Shown: piece after piece, positions 52,270 to 59,383 of the stretch | Numbering within the stretch: position 1 is the first letter of the stretch | Layout of the letters: every line of letters starts with the position of its first letter | Source of the DNA: Anaerotalea alkaliphila | Lineage (GTDB): Bacteria; Bacillota; Clostridia; Lachnospirales; Vallitaleaceae | DNA: 64,000 nt | Reading direction: 5' to 3' | Assembly (NCBI RefSeq): GCF_010179735.1 | Contig: NZ_JAAEEH010000010.1 | Location: forward strand, 18,648 to 82,647 | Translations under genes and position numbers: made by a program | Notes under the pieces: model-generated | Database searches by the model: none | What the model was told of the DNA's origin: nothing | The model's input: the letters and a program-made list of their open reading frames with translations, nothing else

Positions 52270-53919
52270 ATGAGGATTGTTGTGATCGGTGCTGTGGCGG
52301 CGGGAACTTCCGCAGCGGCCAAAGCTAGAAGGAACGACGATGAAGCCCAGATCGTGATTTATGAAAAGGACCAGGACATTTCCTATTCGGGATGCGGCCT
52401 GCCCTACTATATCGGCGGCAAAATCCAGTCCCTGGAGTCCCTGACTCCCCGGGACCCGGCTTTTTTCAAGAAAAAATACGACATCGACGTGAAGGTGGGA
52501 CAGGAAGTCCTTTCGGTGGACACGGAGAACAGGACGCTGCAGGTGCGTGACCTGTCCACAGGGAATGTCTACGGGGACACCTACGACAAGCTGGTGCTGG
52601 CCACAGGAGCAGCACCTTTCGTCCCGCCGGTGGAAGGAATCGGGCAGGGGCACGTGTTCTTCCTGCGGAACGTGCAGAACGCCAGGGACATCCGCAGCCA
52701 TCTCCTGGAAAGGAAGCCCTCCCATGGGGTGATCGCAGGCACTGGCTTCATCGGACTGGAGATGCTGGAGAACCTTCTGGAAATGGGCCTTTCCGTCTCG
52801 GTGGTGGAGGTTGCGGACCAGGTGATGCCAGGTCTTGACAGGGACGTCTCCGCCTATCTGGAAAAGCAGCTGGAAAAGAGGGGTGTCCGGGTCAGGAAGT
52901 CCAAAAGCATCGCCCGGATCGAGGAAAGGGAAGTGGTCCTGGACGACGGGAGCCGGCTTCCGGCCGAACTGGTCCTGATGGCCACCGGCGTCCGTCCCAA
53001 CACGGCACTGGCCCAGGCCATGGGACTGGAGCTTGGGACAACCGGTGCCATCCGGGTGGACAAGGGAATGCACACCAGCCGGGAGGACGTATACGCCTGT
53101 GGAGACTGCGTCGAGACCTACAGCGCCATCACCGGGAAGCCGGCCTACCGCCCCTTGGGGTCCACGGCCAACAAGACAGGAAGGATTGCGGGGGACGTGC
53201 TGACCGGAGGCGACATGGAATACAGGGGGAACCTGGGCACGGGAATCTTCAAGTGCCTGGACCTGGCCATCGGTTCCACAGGACTTACCGAACGGGAGGC
53301 CCTGGGGGAAGGCTATGACGTGGAGGTGGTCCACAACATCAAGCCGGACAAGCCGGAGTATTTCCACGGGGAAGAGATGCTGATCAAGGCGGTGGCGGAC
53401 CGGAAGTCGAAGCGCCTCCTGGGCGTGCAGGTCATCGGCACCACGGGGGTGGACAAGCGGCTGGACGTGTTCGCCACCCTGATCACCTACGGGGCGACGG
53501 TGGACCAGCTCTTCCATCTGGACCTGGCCTACGCACCTCCCTTCTCCACCACCAAGGATCCGGTCCATTACACGGGCATGATCCTGGAGAATGCCATCGG
53601 CCGGGGAAGACCCCTGGTGACCGCAGACAAGCTCCGGAGCAATCCGGAGGGCTACCAGATCATCGACGCCCGGAGCGCCGAAGACTATGGGAAGAAAGGC
53701 TGCGTCGACCGGGCGGTGAACATCCCCCATGCCAAGCTGCGGACAATGCTGGATTCCCTGGACAAGGACAAGCCCACGGTGACCTACTGCAACAAGGGGG
53801 TCACAGGGAACGCGGCCCAGAACATCCTGCTGGGAAGGGGATTCAAGGAAGTATACAACTTGTCCGGAGGTCACAAATTCTATGTGGGCTGCAAGGAAGA
53901 CGATAAGCAAGGAGAATAG
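52270..53919 (+). CDS. cdr: CoA-disulfide reductase with C-terminal rhodanese domain
   Basis: 549 residues. Flavin disulfide reductase of the single-cysteine class: FAD motif GAVAAGTSAAAKARR, redox Cys42 in SYSGCGLPYY, NAD(P)H motif around IAGTGFIGLEM, and YACGDCVET. A rhodanese domain follows (about 465-549): IIDARSAEDYGKKG and YCNKGVTGNAAQN, retaining the catalytic Cys. Such CoADR-RHD proteins reduce CoA disulfide or CoA persulfide (Npsr-like), taking sulfane sulfur. AAGGAGG precedes the ATG at 52270. It is followed after 2 bp by acr3. Confidence 0.92.
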   Translation: MRIVVIGAVAAGTSAAAKARRNDDEAQIVIYEKDQDISYSGCGLPYYIGGKIQSLESLTPRDPAFFKKKYDIDVKVGQEVLSVDTENRTLQVRDLSTGNVYGDTYDKLVLATGAAPFVPPVEGIGQGHVFFLRNVQNARDIRSHLLERKPSHGVIAGTGFIGLEMLENLLEMGLSVSVVEVADQVMPGLDRDVSAYLEKQLEKRGVRVRKSKSIARIEEREVVLDDGSRLPAELVLMATGVRPNTALAQAMGLELGTTGAIRVDKGMHTSREDVYACGDCVETYSAITGKPAYRPLGSTANKTGRIAGDVLTGGDMEYRGNLGTGIFKCLDLAIGSTGLTEREALGEGYDVEVVHNIKPDKPEYFHGEEMLIKAVADRKSKRLLGVQVIGTTGVDKRLDVFATLITYGATVDQLFHLDLAYAPPFSTTKDPVHYTGMILENAIGRGRPLVTADKLRSNPEGYQIIDARSAEDYGKKGCVDRAVNIPHAKLRTMLDSLDKDKPTVTYCNKGVTGNAAQNILLGRGFKEVYNLSGGHKFYVGCKEDDKQGE

Positions 53920-53921
53920 GA

Positions 53922-55007
53922 ATGAGCAAACAAAAACTCGAAGGCATCGGTTTCTTTGAAAAATATCTGACGGTCTGGGTAGCCCTCTGCATGGTGGCGG
54001 GAATCCTGATCGGGAGGTACCTGCCGGCGGTTCCCCGGTTCCTGGGCAAGTTCGAATACGCAAGGGTTTCCATCCCCATCGCCATCCTGATCTGGCTGAT
54101 GATCTACCCCATGATGATGAAGGTGGACTTCAAGAGCGTGCTGCATGTGGGCAAGAATCCCAAGGGACTCTACGTGACATGGGTCGTGAACTGGCTGGTG
54201 AAGCCCTTCACCATGTTCGGCATCGCCTACTTCTTCTTCCATGGGGTTTTCGGCGCCTGGATCCCCGAAGCATTGGCACGGGACTATCTGGCGGGCGCCA
54301 TCCTGCTGGGGGCGGCTCCCTGCACGGCCATGGTCTTCGTGTGGAGCCATCTCACCAAAGGGAACCCTGCGTACACGGTGGTCCAGGTCGCCAGCAACGA
54401 CCTGATCATCCTGGTGGCCTTCACGCCCATCGTGGCCTTCCTTCTGGGGGTCGGCGGCGTGGCCATCCCCTGGGATACCCTCCTGCTGTCCGTGGTGCTC
54501 TTCGTGGTCATCCCGCTGGCAGGCGGGGTGTTCACCCGGAACACGGTGGTCAAACGGAGGGGACTGGCGCATTTCCAGGACAGCTTCCTTCCCAAGTTCA
54601 ACAACATCACCATTTCCGGGCTGCTGCTGACCCTAGTGATCATCTTCTCTTTCCAGGGGCATGTGATCCTGGAAAACCCGCTGCACATCCTGCTGATCGC
54701 CATACCGCTCATCCTGCAGATCCTCTTGGTATTTTTCATCGCCTACGGCGCCAGCAAGGCACTGAAGCTGCCCCACGATGTGGCGGCGCCGGCGGGCATG
54801 ATCGGGGCGTCCAACTTCTTCGAGCTGGCGGTGGCGGTGGCCATCACCCTGTACGGGACAACCAGTCCGGTGGCACTGGCCACCATCGTAGGGGTGCTGG
54901 TGGAGGTTCCGGTCATGCTCCTGTTGGTGAAGTTCGCCAACAACACCAGGCACTGGTTCTCTCCCGCCAAAGCGGGAGCGGCCAAGATGGAAACGGCAGG
55001 GATATAA
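53922..55007 (+). CDS. acr3: Arsenite efflux transporter Acr3
   Basis: 361 residues and ten membrane helices. The family signature GAAPCTAMVFVWSHLTKGNPAYTV holds the essential Cys134; a second conserved site is GASNFFELAVAVAITL with its Glu. It exports arsenite (and antimonite) using the proton gradient. The start is 2 bp after the reductase gene, AAGGAG ahead, so the two are co-translated. No arsR or arsC homologue lies in the window, so arsenic control is not visible. Confidence 0.92.
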   Translation: MSKQKLEGIGFFEKYLTVWVALCMVAGILIGRYLPAVPRFLGKFEYARVSIPIAILIWLMIYPMMMKVDFKSVLHVGKNPKGLYVTWVVNWLVKPFTMFGIAYFFFHGVFGAWIPEALARDYLAGAILLGAAPCTAMVFVWSHLTKGNPAYTVVQVASNDLIILVAFTPIVAFLLGVGGVAIPWDTLLLSVVLFVVIPLAGGVFTRNTVVKRRGLAHFQDSFLPKFNNITISGLLLTLVIIFSFQGHVILENPLHILLIAIPLILQILLVFFIAYGASKALKLPHDVAAPAGMIGASNFFELAVAVAITLYGTTSPVALATIVGVLVEVPVMLLLVKFANNTRHWFSPAKAGAAKMETAGI

Positions 55008-55012
55008 AACCG

Positions 55013-55047
55013 CAAAACCCTTTGAACCGAAAGTTCAAAGGGTTTTG
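55013..55047 (+). terminator. Terminator of the cdr-acr3 operon
   Basis: CAAAACCCTTTGAAC (55013-55027) pairs perfectly with GTTCAAAGGGTTTTG (55033-55047), a 5-nt loop. Confidence 0.85.
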
Positions 55048-55074
55048 TCCATGATTGGGAAATGAGGGGTAGAA

Positions 55075-55734
55075 ATGAAAGACATCGTTTTGATACTTAT
55101 CCTGCAGTTGCTGTATGTCCCCATGCTCGCCCTGCGGACCATCAGCATGGTCAAGAAGCTGAGCCTGCTCACCGCGTTCTTCGGCTTCCTGGAAAGCCTG
55201 GTCTATGTTTTCGGGCTGGCTATCGTGCTGACGGGGGAGCAGAGCATCCTGGCCATGCTGGTGTACGCTTTCGGCTTCGCCATGGGACTGATCGTGGGCA
55301 TCCATATCGAGAACAGGATCGCCATCGGTTACACCTCCGTGCTGGTCAACATCCGGAACAAGAACGCGGAAATGATCGCCGCCCTGCGGGAGAAGGGGTT
55401 CGGCGTCACCGTCTTCGAAGGGGAGGGCAAGGACAGTACCCGCTACCGCCTGGACATCCTGACGAAAAGGAACCGGGAGCTTGAGCTGCTGGAACTGATC
55501 GACCTGTACGAGCCGACGGCGTTCGTGATTTCCTACGAGCCGACCCGGTTCAAGGGCGGCTACCTGGCCGTCATGATGAAAAAGCAAAGCAAGAAGAGGC
55601 TGAAAACCGTCCCCAAAGGCCAACCTGCGGAAATCCCCGGGGAAGAGGCGGAGGATGCCTCCTGGCTGAAGAAGACCGCGGAGGAAATCGTCTTCGAGGT
55701 GAAGGAACTGGCCCACCAGGACCAGACGGAGTAA
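55075..55734 (+). CDS. DUF5698/UPF0316-like membrane protein
   Basis: 219 residues. Three membrane helices (about 4-22, 30-52, 58-80) with VPMLALRTISMVKKLSLLTAFFGFLES and GFAMGLIVGIHIENRIAIG, then a cytosolic ferredoxin-like domain (about 100-170, DUF2179 type). This matches the UPF0316 family, function unknown. The C-terminus is acidic. GAGGGG lies before the ATG. Confidence 0.82.
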   Translation: MKDIVLILILQLLYVPMLALRTISMVKKLSLLTAFFGFLESLVYVFGLAIVLTGEQSILAMLVYAFGFAMGLIVGIHIENRIAIGYTSVLVNIRNKNAEMIAALREKGFGVTVFEGEGKDSTRYRLDILTKRNRELELLELIDLYEPTAFVISYEPTRFKGGYLAVMMKKQSKKRLKTVPKGQPAEIPGEEAEDASWLKKTAEEIVFEVKELAHQDQTE

Positions 55735-55740
55735 TAGGAA

Positions 55741-55784
55741 AAGAAAGGGGGCATATCAGTTGATATGCCCCCTTTCTTTTTTTC
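55741..55784. terminator. Bidirectional terminator between convergent genes
   Basis: AAGAAAGGGGGCATATCA (55741-55758) pairs with its complement at 55761-55778, with T tracts on both strands. Confidence 0.88.
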
Positions 55785-56280
55785 ATTCCGCCATCTGGCG
55801 GATGATGACCCGGTAGCCCTTCTCCTGGAGCAGGGCATCCACCTCCACGAAGAGGGAGTTCAGCGCCCAGTCGTCCACCAGGTAGACGATGTACTCTTCC
55901 TGTGGGAAGGCCTCCAGGGCTCCGGCAAGGTCCTCCAGCAGGACTTCCCGGCCGTCCAGGGTCATGGTCCCCTCGGAAATCGTCAGGTCCACGGAACGCT
56001 CCGTGGCTTCGGCGTCCCCTTCCGAAGGAGCGGTTCCTCCGCCGCCGTCGGTCTCCACCGGTTCTTCAATCTCCTCCGGCTCCACGGCCTCGGGAAGAGG
56101 ATCCGTAGAGCCGCTGTCTTCAGCATCCGTACCGGTTTCCTGCACCTGCCCGGGTTCGGTTCCGGTTCCAAAATCCCAGCCCGGAAGGCCCAAGCCGAAA
56201 CGGTTGCCCAAGAACAGCAGCAGAAGCAGGGGGAGGGGGAGCAGCCATTTCAAACGGCTGTGTTTTTTCTTGTTGGCCAT
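55783..56280 (-). CDS. Membrane-anchored protein with ExbD-like outer domain
   Basis: 165 residues: a basic start, one membrane helix (about 11-28), an acidic linker of about 60 residues (Glu/Thr/Gly rich), and a compact C-terminal domain (about 95-165): VDLTISEGTMTLDGREV, YIVYLVDDWALNSLFVEVDALLQEKGYRVIIRQ. The C-terminal pattern resembles the periplasmic domain of ExbD/TolR, but the Asp-bearing helix motif is absent. Third gene of the PadR/ExbB/ExbD-like operon; separated from it by 18 bp. I cannot assign a function; a load-bearing partner of the channel is one guess. Confidence 0.65.
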   Translation of the reverse strand: MANKKKHSRLKWLLPLPLLLLLFLGNRFGLGLPGWDFGTGTEPGQVQETGTDAEDSGSTDPLPEAVEPEEIEEPVETDGGGGTAPSEGDAEATERSVDLTISEGTMTLDGREVLLEDLAGALEAFPQEEYIVYLVDDWALNSLFVEVDALLQEKGYRVIIRQMAE

Positions 56281-56298
56281 CGAGGACCTCCTTATGAA

Positions 56299-56940
56299 TC
56301 AGGGTGTGATGTTTTGCAGCCGGGTTAGGAACACCCGGTCCATGCTGTGTCTGGCCTGGATGGACCGCATGGCCTCCCAGGCCAGGTTGTACTGGACCCG
56401 CAGGACTTGTCCGTCCTCCCCCAGGGAGAGGAGGACGAAGGTGAACCCTCCGGGCTGTGCGGCCAAGGTTTCTGCCAGCAGCTCCTCCAGCTGCTGGCGT
56501 TTGGCGGCCCGGCCCTGGGCGGTGGAAAGCTCCTGGGGGAGGAGGTGGACGCCGGTGTCCTCCCCGTTCAGATAGACCTTGCCCAGGGAAGTGTGCAGGC
56601 GGATGTCCAGGAAGACGTAGTGCCGGCCCAGGCTCTGGTACTTCTGCAGCTGGTCCGCCACCAGGCTGGGGTCCGCAAGGGCAGCCAGGGTCTCCGGCTC
56701 CAGGACCTCCAGGAGCGCCTCCTCCAAGCCGAACCAGTCCGCCACCAGGTCCAGGGTCCTTCCCGTGGCCTCCCGCCGCTCCCTGGAAACTTCCAGAATC
56801 CGCTGGTTTTCCTCCAAGGCTTCTTGGAGGACGGCGTCCTTTGCCACCAGAGTGGAGGACATGTTGATCATGAAGCCGAACAGAAGGATCAGGATGACGT
56901 CCAGCAGGGGGGTCAGTTCGATGGTCTGTTCACGCCTCAT
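56299..56940 (-). CDS. ExbD/TolR-like proton channel subunit
   Basis: 213 residues. The N-terminal helix IELTPLLDVILILLFGFMIN has the conserved membrane Asp (Asp14) used for proton passage in ExbD, TolR and MotB. A coiled coil (about 35-60) and a larger-than-usual outer domain (about 70-213) follow; ExbD is normally about 140 residues. It overlaps the ExbB-like gene by 11 bases. Partner of that gene in a proton-driven motor; no TonB, TonB receptor or peptidoglycan-binding OmpA domain is seen. Confidence 0.78.
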   Translation of the reverse strand: MRREQTIELTPLLDVILILLFGFMINMSSTLVAKDAVLQEALEENQRILEVSRERREATGRTLDLVADWFGLEEALLEVLEPETLAALADPSLVADQLQKYQSLGRHYVFLDIRLHTSLGKVYLNGEDTGVHLLPQELSTAQGRAAKRQQLEELLAETLAAQPGGFTFVLLSLGEDGQVLRVQYNLAWEAMRSIQARHSMDRVFLTRLQNITP

Positions 56941-57454
56941 CGTATTCCCCCTTGGTCTTCATGTCGATCCGGTTGATCAGGAGGTTGAAATCCGCCTCGT
57001 TCTCGTCCACCTTGGCGAAAATGAAGCCGTCGATGGATTTGAAAAGGATGGCGAAAATAAGCCCCCAGAAGGTTGAGGTCAGGGCCCGGGTGAAGTTCAG
57101 GAGGATGACGGCATCATCCAGGTCCGTAAGACGCAGCAGGGCGATGACCGTCCCCAGGATCCCCAGCAGGGGAAACAGGCTGTTGATGGTCAGGTGCAGG
57201 TGGAAGAAATGGTTCTGCCGGTCCCGCAAGTCCCGGAGGAGATGGAGGTCGAAGCCCTTTTCCGTCCCGGGCTCCCGAATCATTCGCAGGATGGATTCGA
57301 TGGGGGCGTAGATGGTGGGCTGGAGCCGCTGCTCCAGAGCCAGGGCCGTCTGCTTCACACGGGGAAGGATGTAGAGGAAGTTGAACAGGGCCAGAAAGAA
57401 GATCAGCAGGTCGTAGCCCCGCAGATTCTCCAGGATGATGGAAAACATGTTCAT
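56930..57454 (-). CDS. MotA/TolQ/ExbB-like proton channel subunit
   Basis: 174 residues. One helix at the start (about 14-33) and two in the C-terminal half (about 87-106 and 118-143), with the family region FPLLGILGTVIALLRL and LNFTRALTSTFWGLIFAILFKSIDGF. Shorter than E. coli ExbB (244). AAGGAGG lies 6 bases before the ATG at 57454; 57448 is an alternative. 16 bp after the PadR gene, so likely regulated by it. Confidence 0.8.
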   Translation of the reverse strand: MNMFSIILENLRGYDLLIFFLALFNFLYILPRVKQTALALEQRLQPTIYAPIESILRMIREPGTEKGFDLHLLRDLRDRQNHFFHLHLTINSLFPLLGILGTVIALLRLTDLDDAVILLNFTRALTSTFWGLIFAILFKSIDGFIFAKVDENEADFNLLINRIDMKTKGEYDEA

Positions 57455-57469
57455 GGGAAGCCTCCTTCC

Positions 57470-57802
57470 TCAGGTGGAGCCGGCGGATCCGCCGGCCTTC
57501 TCGATCTCTCCCAGGAGTTCCCGTGCCTGCATCCGGGCCTGTTCCAGCACCAGCCCGCCCTCCTCCGTGATGGAATAGTATTTGCGGATCTTGCCCTTCA
57601 CCTTCCGGCTCTCCACTTGCAGGAGACCCAGCTTCTCCATGTTGTGGAGGATGGGATAGAGGGTGCCGGCGCTGATTTCGTAGCCGTGCCCTTTCAGCTC
57701 CTCGATCATCCAGGCCCCGAAGAAGGGTTCCTTGTGGGCATGGTGCAGGATGTGGATGTTGACAAAGCCCAAAAACAGTTTTCTCAGGATAGGTTCTTGC
57801 AA
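57470..57802 (-). CDS. PadR-family transcriptional regulator
   Basis: 110 residues. The winged helix has FFGAWMIEELKGHGYEISAGTLYPILHNMEKLGLL followed by KIRKYYSITEEG, the PadR signature. Small PadR-s1 subfamily with a short C-terminal helix for dimerisation. The start is TTG at 57802 after AGGAGG; there is no suitable ATG. It heads the ExbB/ExbD-like operon and diverges from fetAB across 135 bp carrying an inverted repeat, so it may control both sides. Confidence 0.88.
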   Translation of the reverse strand: MQEPILRKLFLGFVNIHILHHAHKEPFFGAWMIEELKGHGYEISAGTLYPILHNMEKLGLLQVESRKVKGKIRKYYSITEEGGLVLEQARMQARELLGEIEKAGGSAGST

Positions 57803-57827
57803 GTGGGGACCTCCTATGCTACAATTG

Positions 57828-57844
57828 ATATCGAAATACGATAT
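57828..57844. promoter_or_regulatory. Putative PadR operator
   Basis: ATATCG-N5-CGATAT, a perfect inverted repeat in the padR/fetA intergenic region, downstream of the padR promoter and just upstream of the fetA -10. Confidence 0.55.
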
Positions 57845-57849
57845 TGAGA

Positions 57850-57858
57850 TGCTATAAC
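57850..57858 (+). promoter_or_regulatory. Possible extended -10 promoter of fetAB
   Basis: TGCTATAAC directly after the inverted repeat. A second TGCTATGGC follows at 57863-57871. Confidence 0.4.
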
Positions 57859-57882
57859 GAAATGCTATGGCGTCTTTCCTAA

Positions 57883-57911
57883 AGTATAGCAACAACGAAG
57901 ACAAAGCGCAA
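57883..57911 (-). promoter_or_regulatory. Promoter of padR
   Basis: On the minus strand TTGCGC (57911-57906), a 17-bp spacer and TATACT (57888-57883) with a TGC extension. Confidence 0.7.
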
Positions 57912-57937
57912 GCCATTCTTGGCAGGAGGCATGGACC

Positions 57938-58555
57938 ATGGAAAAATCGGTTTTCACCACGGAAAAACTGGAGTTCGGAAATTTCATCCACTATCCGGAC
58001 ATGGAGATCCCCGAGGCGCCGGGAGTGTTCCTGACCGGTCCCAGCGGCAGCGGCAAGAGCACCCTGCTCCGGCTGCTCAACGGGACGCTGAGTCCCAGCA
58101 GCGGAAGCATCCGGTACCAGGGCCGGGACCTGGAGACCTGGGATACCCTGGAACTGAGGAGGGAGGTGTTGCTGGTGGGCCAGTCGGTCTTCCTCTTCGA
58201 CGGGACCATCGAAGGGAATTTCCGGGAGTTCTACGGATACCGGAACCTGCCGGCACCTTCCCGGGAGCGGATGGAAACCTTCCTTGGAATCTGCAGCGCC
58301 CCCTTTCCCCTGGACAAGGACTGCAGGACAATGTCCGGAGGGGAAAGGCAGCGGGTCTATATGGCCATCTTCCTTTCCTTCGGCCCCAGGGTGCTCCTGC
58401 TGGACGAACCCACCTCGGCCCTGGACGCCAAAAACAGCCACGGCGTGGTGAAGGACATTCTGGCGCACTGCGCCAGGGAAGGGATCGCCGCCATCATCGT
58501 AAGCCATGACAACAGCCTGGTGGAGGCGTTTGCCCTCCATAGGATCCTGATATAA
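57938..58555 (+). CDS. fetA: FetA-like ABC transporter ATP-binding protein
   Basis: 205-residue ATPase. Walker A GPSGSGKST (about 34-42), Q-loop VGQSVFLFDGTI, signature MSGGERQRV, Walker B VLLLDEPTSALD, switch His VSHDN. Short ATPases paired with a FetB-type permease are putative iron exporters in E. coli (FetAB, oxidative-stress protection); metal specificity here is unproven. AGGAGG lies 8 bases before the ATG at 57938. 24 bp separate it from fetB. Confidence 0.85.
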   Translation: MEKSVFTTEKLEFGNFIHYPDMEIPEAPGVFLTGPSGSGKSTLLRLLNGTLSPSSGSIRYQGRDLETWDTLELRREVLLVGQSVFLFDGTIEGNFREFYGYRNLPAPSRERMETFLGICSAPFPLDKDCRTMSGGERQRVYMAIFLSFGPRVLLLDEPTSALDAKNSHGVVKDILAHCAREGIAAIIVSHDNSLVEAFALHRILI

Positions 58556-58579
58556 ATTCTCCTTGGAGGTGCACAAGAT

Positions 58580-59353
58580 ATGGAAGATGTGGTAAAATTG
58601 AACTTGGCCCAATTCAGCCTGATCTATCTGCTGCTGTTGCTGGTGCTGGCCATCATGAAGAAATCGAAAATCAACCAGACCCGCCTGCTGGTGGTGGCCA
58701 GTGCCCGGATGACCGTGCAGCTGGTCCTGGCGGGCCTGCTGTTGACCTACATATTCAAGAATCCCCACCCTATGTTCACCGCGGCATATGTGGCGGTGAT
58801 GGTCTTCTTTTCCATCCGCAGGGTGCTGTCCAGGAATCCGGGTTTGAACAGCCGGTTCAAGAGGGCGGTGGCCTTGTCCATCGCCTTCTGCGGCCTATCC
58901 ATCATCCTCTTTTTCGTCGGGGTGGTGGTGGGGATGGACGTCTTCAATCCCCAGTACATGATCCCCATCAGCGGGATGATCATCGGCAACTCCATGACCG
59001 GGGTGACCTTGGGATTGAAAACCTTCGATGAAAGCCTGGTCGCCCAAAGACCCAGGATCGAGGCGCTCCTGAATCTGGGCGTGGAACCCAAGCGGATCCT
59101 GCTGCCCATGGTGAACAACGCCCTGGAGACAGCGCTGCTTCCCACCTTGAACAACATGCTGGGGATGGGCGTCATATCCCTGCCGGGGATGATGACCGGA
59201 CAGATCCTCTCGGGGACCCTTCCCATGACCGCCATCCTCTACCAGATTGCCATCATGATCGCCATCACCACGGCGGCCTGCATGACGGTCTTCTCTTCCC
59301 TGCATTTCGGATATAGGACACTTTGCAACCACAGGAACCAGATCCTGGCCTAG
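58580..59353 (+). CDS. fetB: FetB-like ABC transporter permease (UPF0014)
   Basis: 257 residues and about seven membrane helices. The UPF0014 pattern ARMTVQLVLAGLLLTYIF, PISGMIIGNSMTGVTLGL and the coupling region RILLPMVNNALETALLPTLNNMLGMGVISLPGMMTGQIL are clear. Length matches FetB (259). GGAGGTG precedes the ATG. No terminator is seen before the next gene, 30 bp on. Confidence 0.9.
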   Translation: MEDVVKLNLAQFSLIYLLLLLVLAIMKKSKINQTRLLVVASARMTVQLVLAGLLLTYIFKNPHPMFTAAYVAVMVFFSIRRVLSRNPGLNSRFKRAVALSIAFCGLSIILFFVGVVVGMDVFNPQYMIPISGMIIGNSMTGVTLGLKTFDESLVAQRPRIEALLNLGVEPKRILLPMVNNALETALLPTLNNMLGMGVISLPGMMTGQILSGTLPMTAILYQIAIMIAITTAACMTVFSSLHFGYRTLCNHRNQILA

Positions 59354-59383
59354 GCGACAAAGACAACCCCAAGGAGCACACAC

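Noticed and set aside
55783..57454. Zorya-type phage defence (ZorA/ZorB)
   Set aside because: The proteins are far too small for ZorA, the second lacks the OmpA-like domain of ZorB, and no helicase or nuclease partner is adjacent.
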